A stretch of DNA of 7,338 bases from DAOTKC01 sp035449045 (GCA_035449045.1 DAOTKC010000052.1:1-7338); one strand, 5' to 3'; counted from the stretch's first letter, positions 1-5,663 are shown. Made by a program: numbers and translations. The notes: generated by a model not told the origin, from the sequence alone.

Positions 1-24
1 TAAATCCTTACAGGGTTAATGTTA

Positions 25-47
25 AACCGCCCGTTGAACGGGCGGTT
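25..47 (+). terminator. GC-rich hairpin, possible terminator of an upstream gene
   Basis: Bases 25-34 (AACCGCCCGT) pair perfectly with 38-47 (ACGGGCGGTT), giving a 10-bp stem and a 3-base loop. It resembles the two clear terminators of this window (916-946 and 3047-3082) in its GCCGCC-type stem. No T tract follows on either strand, so it is weaker evidence for intrinsic termination. It probably marks the end of a transcription unit lying left of the window. Confidence 0.45.
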
Positions 48-85
48 ACTGATTTGAAAATACCATTTATTTTACTTAAATTGCC

Positions 86-112
86 GAGGAACTCAATATG
101 TTGATATTCCTC
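86..112. repeat. Two-part inverted repeat upstream of hpf
   Basis: GAGGAA (86-91) pairs with TTCCTC (107-112). Inside it TCAA (93-96) pairs with TTGA (101-104) around a TATG loop, with a small internal bulge. It lies about 70 bases upstream of the hpf -10 box. It could be an operator or an RNA hairpin belonging to an upstream transcript; it has no T tract, so it is not an obvious terminator. Confidence 0.4.
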
Positions 113-128
113 AAACAAAAAAGGCTAT

Positions 129-145
129 ATTTAGTTTAACTAAAT
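129..145. promoter_or_regulatory. Perfect 17-bp palindrome, operator-like, upstream of hpf
   Basis: ATTTAGTTTAACTAAAT is a perfect 8-1-8 inverted repeat centred on base 137. The hpf -10 box is at 181-186, so with a start near 193 the centre lies at about -56, where activators commonly bind. I cannot match it to a known regulator; it does not fit the CodY, Rex or CIRCE consensus. It is AT-rich, so chance must be considered, but an 8-bp perfect arm at this position is operator-like. Confidence 0.4.
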
Positions 146-180
146 TTACAATAGGACTAGAAATTCGGCGCGTTTGATTG

Positions 181-186
181 TATAAT
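181..186 (+). promoter_or_regulatory. -10 box of the probable hpf promoter
   Basis: TATAAT is a perfect -10 hexamer, 28 bases upstream of the hpf start codon, and predicts a start of transcription near base 193 and a leader of about 22 bases. No good -35 hexamer sits 16-18 bases upstream (158-163 is TAGAAA). This suggests dependence on an activator, which would fit the palindrome at 129-145, or a non-housekeeping sigma factor. The leader carries AAGGAGG at 201-207. Confidence 0.55.
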
Positions 187-214
187 AGGTATAGAACAAT
201 AAGGAGGTTCTCAC

Positions 215-721
215 ATGAATATCGAATTCGTTGGAAAAAACTACGACGTGAGCGAAAAACTCAAGACAATCTCGGCGATAAAACTTGCCAAACTCGACAA
301 ATACTTTAAAGACGACGCCTCGGCGAGGATTGTCGTGACGCTTATTAAACATCTCTACAAAAGCGAGCTCACCATCTTTTTCGGCGGAAGGATTCTGCGG
401 GCGGAGGAAAGCTCGGAAAGCCCGTTCGACAACCTCGACCAACTGGTTCCCAAGATTGAAGGCCAAATCAGAAAATACCGCACCAAGCTTTCCAACAACC
501 TCAAAGAAGTCCCTGTGGTTGATGAGGTGCGCGAGACTAAAAAAGTCGTCGCCAAGACCAAGACCTATAACTTAAAAGCGATGCCCGACGAAGCCGCCAT
601 TTCCGAGCTTGACCTACTTGACCAAGGCTTTTATATCTACCTCGACGACGCCACCGGCAAAGTTAAAGTCGCCTATAACAGAAAAGACGGCAATGTCGGC
701 ATAATAATCTGCAATTATTAA
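215..721 (+). CDS. hpf: Ribosome hibernation promoting factor, long form (HPF/YfiA family)
   Basis: This gene encodes a 168-residue long-form HPF, which binds the 30S decoding centre when growth slows and, in Bacillota, joins ribosomes into inactive 100S dimers. Residues 1 to about 95 are the S30AE ribosome-binding domain (start MNIEFVGKNYDVSEKLK, with the conserved stretch GQIRKYRTKL near its end). A short charged linker follows. Residues about 110-168 are the dimerization domain, with the family patterns YNLKAMPDEAAI (118-129) and YNRKDGNVG (154-162). It is slightly shorter than the usual 180-190 residues, mostly in the linker. The ATG has an ideal AAGGAGG seven bases upstream. It stands alone, with its own promoter, and a terminator nearly 200 bases downstream. 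In relatives it is induced at stationary phase; the sigma factor here is not evident. Confidence 0.95.
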   Translation: MNIEFVGKNYDVSEKLKTISAIKLAKLDKYFKDDASARIVVTLIKHLYKSELTIFFGGRILRAEESSESPFDNLDQLVPKIEGQIRKYRTKLSNNLKEVPVVDEVRETKKVVAKTKTYNLKAMPDEAAISELDLLDQGFYIYLDDATGKVKVAYNRKDGNVGIIICNY

Positions 722-915
722 TTTAAAATTTCCTTTGTGCTTTACATAACGGACTAAAGCAAAAATGGGAATTTATAGCAATAAAAATAAATAGAGGTTA
801 AAACAGCTTAAAAACAATAAAATCTAAAATAGACTTACTCAAGTAAAGAAACTAGCTAAGGCTTATCTCAAATTAGTAGCTATATATTAATTCGCAACCA
901 AGTATTATTCAGTTC
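722..915. other. AT-rich spacer between hpf and its terminator
   Basis: About 194 very AT-rich bases separate the hpf stop codon from the first clear terminator. I see no credible gene on either strand. The only ATG-started frame examined (765, nine codons) has no ribosome binding site. The palindromic hexamer TAGCTA occurs at 853-858 and 877-882 and could form a small hairpin. TAAAATAGACTTA (825-837) recurs at 977-989. If hpf transcription runs to the terminator, the mRNA has an unusually long 3' untranslated region, from which a small RNA could be derived. Confidence 0.5.
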
Positions 916-946
916 CGCGGCCGCCGATTAGGCGGCCACGTTTTTT
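916..946 (+). terminator. Intrinsic terminator downstream of hpf
   Basis: GGCCGCC (919-925) pairs with GGCGGCC (931-937) around a GATTA loop. The stem extends by C916-G940 and G917-C939 across one mismatch and is followed at once by six T (941-946). This is a textbook rho-independent terminator for rightward transcription, ending the hpf unit. Confidence 0.88.
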
Positions 947-963
947 GTTCGTAAAAAGGCATA

Positions 964-993
964 TTTAGGGGATTTTTAAAATAGACTTATAAT
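964..993 (+). promoter_or_regulatory. Probable promoter of the polysaccharide deacetylase gene
   Basis: TATAAT at 988-993 is a perfect -10 hexamer; the -35 region is weak (TTTAGG at 964-969, 18-base spacing, three of six matches). It would start transcription near base 1000, just before the hairpin at 1002-1033, leaving a leader of about 134 bases. A second TATAAT at 1116-1121 abuts the ribosome binding site and would start within or beyond it, so it is a less likely promoter. Confidence 0.45.
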
Positions 994-1001
994 TGAAAAT
1001 A

Positions 1002-1033
1002 GCGCCACCGCGCCCCCGAACTTTGCGTGGCGC
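1002..1033 (+). repeat. Hairpin at the presumed 5' end of the deacetylase leader
   Basis: GCGCCAC (1002-1008) pairs with GTGGCGC (1027-1033) around an 18-base C-rich loop. No T tract follows, so it is not a typical rightward terminator. At the very 5' end of a message it could stabilise the transcript. Further along the leader TCGTC (1068-1072) can pair with GACGA (1080-1084), and AAAATCGTC occurs twice, at 1054-1062 and 1064-1072. Confidence 0.45.
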
Positions 1034-1133
1034 CATTCCCAAAGAGAAAGAATAAAATCGTCAAAAATCGTCATCCATCGACGAAGAAATATATTTTGCG
1101 ACGGCGAAATTTAAATATAATAGGAGAACCGGG

Positions 1134-1895
1134 ATGTTTATTGTCCTCAAAAAGCGCAATTTGCTGATAGTTTTACTGGTGCTGCTCGCCACCGTCGCAC
1201 TGCTTCCCGGAGTATACTACACCGACGCGGCCGAGGTTTATTTCGGCGGCACTGCGCGCAAACTTCCGGTCTACGGAGTGGATACGCCCGAGCGCGTCAT
1301 CGCGCTGACTTTCGACGCCGCATGGGGCGCCGACAAAACCTTGGAAATTCTGAAAATACTAAAAGAATACGACGCCGACGCGACATTTTTTTTAGTAGGA
1401 TTTTGGATAGAAAAGTATCCCGAATTGGTTGTTAAGATTGCCGAAGCAGGCTTAGAAATAGGAAATCATTCACAAAATCATCTTAATATGCCGCGGCTGA
1501 ACGCCGTTGAACAAAAGAAGGAAATCGAAAGCGTCAACGTCCAAATTGAAGCGCTGACGAAACGGCACCCGCTGTTTTTCCGTGCGCCGTTCGGCGACTA
1601 TAACGATAAATTGATGACTACCATTGAAGAACTGGGTATGATCGGCATACAGTGGAGCATCGACACGCTGGATTGGAAAGGCCTTTCGGCGACGGAGATA
1701 GAACGGCGCGTAGTGCCTAGGGCGAAAAACGGCGACATCGTGCTTATGCACAACAACAGTGACCATATTTTAGAAGCGCTGCAGCTGATACTGATGGGAC
1801 TTAAAAATAAGGGCTTTAAGTTCGTGTCGTTGGACGAGCTCGTCATGCGCGAAAACTATTATATCGACCATAACGGCATTCAAAGAGCGCGGTAA
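1134..1895 (+). CDS. Membrane-anchored polysaccharide deacetylase (NodB-homology domain, PdaB-like)
   Basis: This gene encodes a 253-residue carbohydrate esterase family 4 protein that probably removes acetyl groups from cell-wall or capsule polysaccharide outside the membrane. Residues 6-9 (KKRN) followed by a hydrophobic stretch to about 27 form an uncleaved anchor or signal peptide. The NodB domain spans about 53-240: motif 1 TFDAAWG (59-65, putative base Asp61), motif 2 HSQNH (112-116, metal ligands His112 and His116), motif 3 RAPFG (150-154), motif 4 SIDTLDW (175-181) and motif 5 LMHN (His206). In motif 1 the usual second, metal-binding Asp is Ala62, a variant I know from clostridial members. 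The overall sequence recalls sporulation deacetylase PdaB, but a role in spores cannot be shown here. The start is fixed by AGGAG seven bases upstream. It appears to be a single-gene unit. Confidence 0.88.
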   Translation: MFIVLKKRNLLIVLLVLLATVALLPGVYYTDAAEVYFGGTARKLPVYGVDTPERVIALTFDAAWGADKTLEILKILKEYDADATFFLVGFWIEKYPELVVKIAEAGLEIGNHSQNHLNMPRLNAVEQKKEIESVNVQIEALTKRHPLFFRAPFGDYNDKLMTTIEELGMIGIQWSIDTLDWKGLSATEIERRVVPRAKNGDIVLMHNNSDHILEALQLILMGLKNKGFKFVSLDELVMRENYYIDHNGIQRAR

Positions 1896-1955
1896 TTAAT
1901 TTTGTTGCAAAAACATAAGCGAATTATTTGATTTTGTTCGGCTAGGCAGTAAAAA

Positions 1956-1972
1956 GCCGCCTGCATGGCAGC
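1956..1972 (-). terminator. Hairpin flanked by A tracts, oriented as a minus-strand terminator
   Basis: GCCGCC (1956-1961) pairs with GGCAGC (1967-1972), with one internal mismatch, around TGCAT. On the + strand it has five A before and seven A after, so only leftward transcription would meet a T tract (bases 1955-1951) after the stem. No minus-strand gene is visible to its right, so its role is unclear; it could stop antisense transcription into the deacetylase gene. Confidence 0.35.
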
Positions 1973-1974
1973 AA

Positions 1975-2022
1975 AAAAAGCACGCATATTAAGCACTAAA
2001 TGAAAATGTGTTTTTTATTTTT
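1975..2022 (+). terminator. Possible terminator of the deacetylase gene
   Basis: AAAAAGCAC (1975-1983) can pair with GTGTTTTTT (2008-2016), including one G-U pair, giving a 9-bp stem with a 24-base loop. The T-rich side continues as TTTTTTATTTTT (2011-2022). The A tract pairing with the T tract is typical of intrinsic terminators, but the GC core is only three pairs and the loop is long. It is the best rightward candidate between this gene and the next. Confidence 0.4.
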
Positions 2023-2186
2023 GAAGTTAAATGTTAATTAATCGAATCTCGACTTAATAACTTTGGTTGGGGCGGCTGAGAAATCGGCCTTTGATGCGGA
2101 TAGCGAAAAACTAAAATTACGGATTAAGTTATAAAATAACGAATAATTTATAGGGAAACTAAGATGCATAAGGGAGGATATATTAA

Positions 2187-2828
2187 GTGACATTCGAGGA
2201 AATCAATAATAACAAGGCTTTTATAACGGGCAAAGTCATAGGGGAGCCCGAATACAGCCACGAGGTAATGGGAGAAGGGTTTTATAACATTCAAGTCGAG
2301 GTCAAGCGGCTCAGCGAGCAGTGCGACCTCATACCGGTGACGGTATCGGAGCGGCTGTTATTCGGATTCGACACGCTTGACGGCGCCATGGTCAGCATTT
2401 CGGGGCAATTTCGAAGCTATAACAAGCTGGAAGACAACAAAAGCAGGCTGATATTGACGCTGTTCGCGCGCGAGCTTACCGAGCCCGATTACAGCCGAAA
2501 CCCCAACAGCATCGAAATAACAGGCTACGTCTGCAAGCCGCCGATTTACAGAGTAACACCGTTCAAGCGCGAGATTTGCGATTTGCTGATTGCCGTCAAC
2601 CGCGCCTACAACAAATCCGACTACATACCCTGTATAGCGTGGGGAAGAAACGCGCGGTTTGCGGGAAATTTCGCGGTCGGCGAGCGCGTGACGGTCACCG
2701 GCCGCATCCAAAGCCGCGAATACCAAAAGACGGTTGACGACGAAACTACAACAAAGATTGCCTATGAGGTTTCGGTTTCCAAAATCAACGTAAACCGCGA
2801 GGGCGACGGCGAACCGACGCAAATATAA
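2187..2828 (+). CDS. Tandem OB-fold single-stranded DNA-binding protein
   Basis: This gene encodes a 213-residue protein with two OB folds. The C-terminal one (about 108-205) is clearly SSB-like: TPFKREICDLLIAVNR (124-139), SDYIPCIAWGRNARF (144-158), VTGRIQSREY (170-179) and the closing strand AYEVSVSK. The N-terminal one (about 10-98, from KAFITGKVIGEPEY) is a diverged second OB domain. It probably binds single-stranded DNA in replication or repair, in the cytoplasm. The protein ends EGDGEPTQI and lacks the DDDIPF-like tip by which housekeeping SSB recruits partners, so it is probably not the main SSB. The start is GTG: TAA lies directly upstream in frame and AGGGAGG sits at 2171-2177, nine bases away. 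It stands alone between long AT-rich spacers. Confidence 0.85.
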   Translation: MTFEEINNNKAFITGKVIGEPEYSHEVMGEGFYNIQVEVKRLSEQCDLIPVTVSERLLFGFDTLDGAMVSISGQFRSYNKLEDNKSRLILTLFARELTEPDYSRNPNSIEITGYVCKPPIYRVTPFKREICDLLIAVNRAYNKSDYIPCIAWGRNARFAGNFAVGERVTVTGRIQSREYQKTVDDETTTKIAYEVSVSKINVNREGDGEPTQI

Positions 2829-3046
2829 AGCGCAAAGTAATTGAGTTTTTTAGCGTTTCCGGTCTGTATCTAAAAGTAAAAACTACTTAAAATTTTTGCG
2901 TAAAATGAATAATCAATCAAATAAACAAATTTATGCTTTATAATTAAGCGAATTTAAGTTAAAACGAATAATTTAAATATTTATTAAATAATTAAATGAA
3001 AAAATTAAATTAATAGGTTAACAAAGCATTAATTCTAATTTTTGCC
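2829..3046. other. Very AT-rich spacer downstream of the OB-fold gene
   Basis: About 218 bases, GC content very low by eye, separate the stop codon from the terminator at 3047-3082. No coding frame with a ribosome binding site is visible. A perfect TATAAT lies at 2939-2944 with only a weak -35 (ATCAAA at 2916-2921, 17-base spacing). If used, it would give a transcript of about 130 bases ending at the terminator, so a small RNA is possible. Otherwise this is a long 3' untranslated region. Confidence 0.4.
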
Positions 3047-3082
3047 GCCGCCCGAAAAAATTGGCTCGGGCGGCCTTTTTTT
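3047..3082 (+). terminator. Strong intrinsic terminator
   Basis: GCCGCCCG (3047-3054) pairs perfectly with CGGGCGGC (3067-3074) around a 12-base A-rich loop. After one C come seven T (3076-3082). It ends rightward transcription from the OB-fold gene, or from a small RNA in the spacer, and insulates the next promoter, whose -35 box begins two bases later. Confidence 0.9.
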
Positions 3083-3083
3083 C

Positions 3084-3112
3084 TTGAAATAACAAGCCTT
3101 ATAATGTATAAT
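3084..3112 (+). promoter_or_regulatory. Near-consensus promoter of the TIM-barrel isomerase gene
   Basis: TTGAAA (3084-3089, five of six matches) and TATAAT (3107-3112, perfect) are exactly 17 bases apart, a nearly ideal sigma-A/sigma-70 promoter. The predicted start, six to eight bases after the -10 box, falls at 3118-3120, that is, on or beside the A of the ATG. A second TATAAT at 3100-3105 has no -35 at proper spacing. No Shine-Dalgarno sequence lies before the start codon, so the message is probably leaderless. Confidence 0.8.
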
Positions 3113-3119
3113 ACAACTT

Positions 3120-3914
3120 ATGGAAATAGGCATTTCGACCGCCACTTTTTGGACTAAAGCTTATGTAGAAGACAGCTTGCCGCTTATTAACGAGCTTAAC
3201 GTTGGCGTGTGCGAAGTGTTTTTGAACACCTTTTCCGAATACGAGCCCGAATTTGCAAAGATGCTTGCCGGCCGAAAAGGCAAGCTCGCCGTTCACTCGG
3301 TTCATTCTTTAAACACCCACTTTGAGCCGCAGCTTTTCAACATTTCGGAGCGGACGAGGCTTGACGCCGAAGTCTTTTTTAAAAAAGTCGTCGACGCCGG
3401 CGAGATTTTGGGAGCCAAAGCCTATACTTTCCACGGCAGCTCCAAAAACAAGTTTAAAACCGCCTATAAATATGATTTTAAATGGCTGGGCGCCGTCATG
3501 GAAAACCTTTCGAGTTACAGCAAAAGAAAAGGGGTTGACGTTGCATTCGAAAACGTGTATTGGGCGATGTTCGACAAGCCCGAATTCTTCTTGAATTTAA
3601 AGGAGGAATCGCCCTCGGTAAAGGCGTGTCTTGATTTAAAACAGGCCGCCCTCGCCGAAGTCGACTATAAGAAATATTTGGACGCCATGGCCGACAGGCT
3701 TGTAACCGTGCATATCTCTGATTTCGACCAAAACGGGAAAACAGTATTGCCCGGCCGCGGCACGGTGGATTTTTACAGGCTTTTTTCCGATATTAAGGAG
3801 AGAGGCCTCGACGTTCCCTTGATTATGGAGCTCTATCCCACCGACTTTGAAACGATGGACGAATTAAAATCCGCCGTCTATATGCTTCAAATGACCTTGG
3901 ACAAGCTGAATTAG
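3120..3914 (+). CDS. Sugar phosphate isomerase/epimerase-like TIM-barrel protein (AP endonuclease family 2 fold)
   Basis: This gene encodes a 264-residue protein of the xylose isomerase-like TIM-barrel superfamily, typically divalent-metal sugar or polyol isomerases and epimerases; endonuclease IV shares the fold. Candidate active-site residues lie at strand ends as expected: Glu32 in CEVFLNTF, His59 and His62 in VHSVHSLN, His105 in FHGS, Glu144 in FENVYW, Asp172 in CLDLKQA, His198 and Asp201 in VHISDF, and Glu237 in MELYP. The full barrel is present, from first strand IGISTATF to last. The substrate cannot be told from the sequence. No transporter or kinase gene adjoins it, and the nearby pgi is a separate unit. 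The start is forced: the frame has a stop at 3102-3104, no other usual start codon before 3120, and strand 1 begins at residue 2. No ribosome binding site precedes it (see the promoter). Confidence 0.85.
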   Translation: MEIGISTATFWTKAYVEDSLPLINELNVGVCEVFLNTFSEYEPEFAKMLAGRKGKLAVHSVHSLNTHFEPQLFNISERTRLDAEVFFKKVVDAGEILGAKAYTFHGSSKNKFKTAYKYDFKWLGAVMENLSSYSKRKGVDVAFENVYWAMFDKPEFFLNLKEESPSVKACLDLKQAALAEVDYKKYLDAMADRLVTVHISDFDQNGKTVLPGRGTVDFYRLFSDIKERGLDVPLIMELYPTDFETMDELKSAVYMLQMTLDKLN

Positions 3915-3933
3915 TGAAATTATGGCAAAAAAG

Positions 3934-3952
3934 AAAATGTATTGCACATTTT
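3934..3952 (+). terminator. Weak hairpin after the isomerase gene, possible terminator
   Basis: AAAATGT (3934-3940) pairs perfectly with ACATTTT (3946-3952) around ATTGC, 20 bases after the stop codon. The stem has only one G-C pair and the four T are part of it, so it would be a weak terminator. I see no better one before pgi, so partial read-through is possible. Confidence 0.3.
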
Positions 3953-4016
3953 GCTCAAGGTTAGCGTTAAAAGAGTCTAGGCCTTTTTAGGGATAAAAGC
4001 AAAAATTAACAGAAAT

Positions 4017-4055
4017 CAAGCGTTTACTTAGGAAAAATTCCGGTATTATCGCTTG
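4017..4055. promoter_or_regulatory. Concentric inverted repeat upstream of pgi
   Basis: CAAGCG (4017-4022) is the exact reverse complement of CGCTTG (4050-4055). Inside, GGAA (4031-4034) pairs with TTCC (4038-4041). Both pairs share the same centre, base 4036, with eight bases separating the arms on each side. The element includes a possible -10 (TATTAT, 4044-4049) with TTTACT (4023-4028) 15 bases upstream, so it could be an operator over the pgi promoter, or a leader RNA structure. The assignment is tentative. Confidence 0.4.
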
Positions 4056-4099
4056 TAATTAAAAAATTAGTTAAAAAATCCGTGGTTTTAGGAGGATTT

Positions 4100-5506
4100 A
4101 TGAACAGAGAGCCGATTAAGTTCGATTATAACAATATGATGGCCGACCTCATCGGGGAAAAAGGGTTCACGAGAGAGGAGATAATTGAGATTAACCCCAA
4201 GGCGCAGCAAGCGTTCAAGACGGTTTTGGACTCGCGCGGCAAGGGCATGATGGGCTGGACGGAGCTTCCTTATAAGCAAGGGGAAATAGTCAAGGAAATT
4301 CGCGCTACGGCGGCGGAAATTCGCAAAAACTTTGATTATTTCGTGGTTTTGGGCATTGGCGGCTCCGCGCTCGGGCCGATTGCGGTGTTTAACGCGCTTT
4401 GCCATCTGCATTATAACGAACTTGCCCCCGAAAAACGGAAAGGCCCCAAGTTTTACGTCGAAGACAATGTCGACCCCGAGCGCATGAAGGCGCTCCTTGA
4501 TATAGTCGACCTCAAAAAGACTTGCTTCAATGTCATCACCAAGAGCGGCGCCACAAGTGAAACGATGAGCCAATATCTCATTATTTCCGACCTTCTGAAA
4601 AAGGAAATCGGCGAGGGCTGGGCAAACCATATCATAGCGACAACTTCGGAAAATAAAGGCAATTTGATTAAACTCGCCAAGGCCGAAGGTTTTAAAACCT
4701 TCTATATCCCCGACGGCGTGGGGGGGCGGTTCTCCGAGCTTTGCCCCGTCGGTCTGCTTGCCGCAGCCGTTTTAGGCATTGACATTGAGGCGATGCTTCA
4801 AGGCGCCGCCGACATGGACAAGCGCTGTTCATCCCCGATTTGCACTAAAAACCCCGCGCTTATGGCGTCGGTGCTGCAATATATCGCGATGGGGAAGGGC
4901 TATAACATATCGGTCATGATGCCCTATGCCGACAGCCTTAAATATATCGCCGACTGGTATTGCCAGCTTTGGGGCGAAAGCTTGGGGAAAGCGGTGAATC
5001 TCTCGGGCGAAACCGTCAACGCCGGACAAACGCCGCTAAAATCCCTCGGCGTCACCGACCAGCACAGCTTGGTGCAGCTCTTTACCGAGGGGCCTTTCGA
5101 TAAGGTGATAACATTGATTGGTGTGGAGGAATTCCGCGCCGTCGTCGGCATTCCCGAGGGTGCATCCGAATTTCCCGACGTCAACTTTTTGTGCGGACAC
5201 ACCATGAACAAGCTCATCAACACCGAGCGCGAGGCGACCGAATACGCGCTGACAAGGGCAGGGCGGCTCAATAATACCATTTTGCTCCCCGAGGTCAACG
5301 CGCACTCAATAGGCCAGCTCCTTATGTTCTTCCAGCTTAAGACGGCTTACGCCGGCGCCCTTCTCAATATCGACGCATTCAACCAGCCCGGCGTCGAAGA
5401 GGGGAAAAACGCGACATATGCTATGTTCGGCCGCGCGGGCTACGAGGCGAAAAAAGAGGAGATGGACGCCTCGCCCGCCAAAAACCTCAAGTATATAATC
5501 GGCTGA
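4100..5506 (+). CDS. pgi: Glucose-6-phosphate isomerase
   Basis: This enzyme interconverts glucose 6-phosphate and fructose 6-phosphate in glycolysis and gluconeogenesis, in the cytoplasm. The 468-residue product is of the shorter bacterial type with two SIS domains. Motifs in order: LGIGGSALGP (84-93), phosphate-binding SGATSET (149-155), GVGGRFS (206-212, Arg210), WGESLGK (291-297, catalytic Glu293), TDQHS (319-323, ring-opening His322) and QPGVEEGK (429-436, catalytic Lys436). All key residues are present, so it should be active. The frame is open from a GTG at 4082, but AGGAGG at 4090-4095 directly precedes ATG 4100, which is the true start; the GTG would lie upstream of this site. No sugar gene is cotranscribed with it and no clear terminator follows before yfbR. 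Confidence 0.97.
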   Translation: MNREPIKFDYNNMMADLIGEKGFTREEIIEINPKAQQAFKTVLDSRGKGMMGWTELPYKQGEIVKEIRATAAEIRKNFDYFVVLGIGGSALGPIAVFNALCHLHYNELAPEKRKGPKFYVEDNVDPERMKALLDIVDLKKTCFNVITKSGATSETMSQYLIISDLLKKEIGEGWANHIIATTSENKGNLIKLAKAEGFKTFYIPDGVGGRFSELCPVGLLAAAVLGIDIEAMLQGAADMDKRCSSPICTKNPALMASVLQYIAMGKGYNISVMMPYADSLKYIADWYCQLWGESLGKAVNLSGETVNAGQTPLKSLGVTDQHSLVQLFTEGPFDKVITLIGVEEFRAVVGIPEGASEFPDVNFLCGHTMNKLINTEREATEYALTRAGRLNNTILLPEVNAHSIGQLLMFFQLKTAYAGALLNIDAFNQPGVEEGKNATYAMFGRAGYEAKKEEMDASPAKNLKYIIG

Positions 5507-5663
5507 AATATAAAAGCGAATTTAAGCAGATACAACTTGGTCGCGCTTATTAAAAAGTTGAATCGGGCTAAGATTGTAAATATTTAGCCGGAAAGGAGCG
5601 GCAATTCAAAATAAAACTAAACATATAAGCTTTTATGCTTAACGAGGCAGGATAAATAGGGCA
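5507..5663. other. Spacer between pgi and yfbR with a hairpin and an orphan ribosome binding site
   Basis: GGCTAA (5566-5571) pairs with TTAGCC (5584-5589) around 12 bases; no T tract follows, so it is not a convincing terminator. Directly after it is AAAGGAG (5592-5598), a good ribosome binding site with no usual start codon at proper distance. A near-palindrome centred on AAGCTT lies at 5622-5637. No clear promoter was found, so yfbR may be reached by read-through from pgi. Confidence 0.4.

Noticed and set aside
134..159. Sigma-B-type promoter for hpf (GTTTAA plus a downstream box)
   Set aside because: The downstream hexamer GGACTA matches the GGGTAT consensus only at the first two bases, so the match is not better than chance.
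146..466. Minus-strand open frame of 106 codons across the hpf promoter and gene
   Set aside because: It overlaps the well-supported hpf in the opposite direction, resembles no family, and arises from the codon bias of the real gene.
1116..1121. TATAAT as the promoter of the deacetylase gene
   Set aside because: A start seven bases after it would leave out the AGGAG site at 1122-1126, so the message could not use it; the -10 at 988-993 is preferred.
3322..3594. Second + strand frame of 90 codons inside the isomerase gene
   Set aside because: It lies wholly within a conserved TIM-barrel gene in another frame and its composition looks like an out-of-frame shadow.
4082..4099. Upstream GTG extension of pgi by six residues
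   Set aside because: The AGGAGG ribosome binding site (4090-4095) lies inside this extension and is properly placed for ATG 4100, so the extension would be part of the leader.
4088..4630. Long minus-strand frame of 180 codons opposite pgi
   Set aside because: Pgi is complete with all catalytic residues on the + strand; the reverse frame has no recognisable domain.
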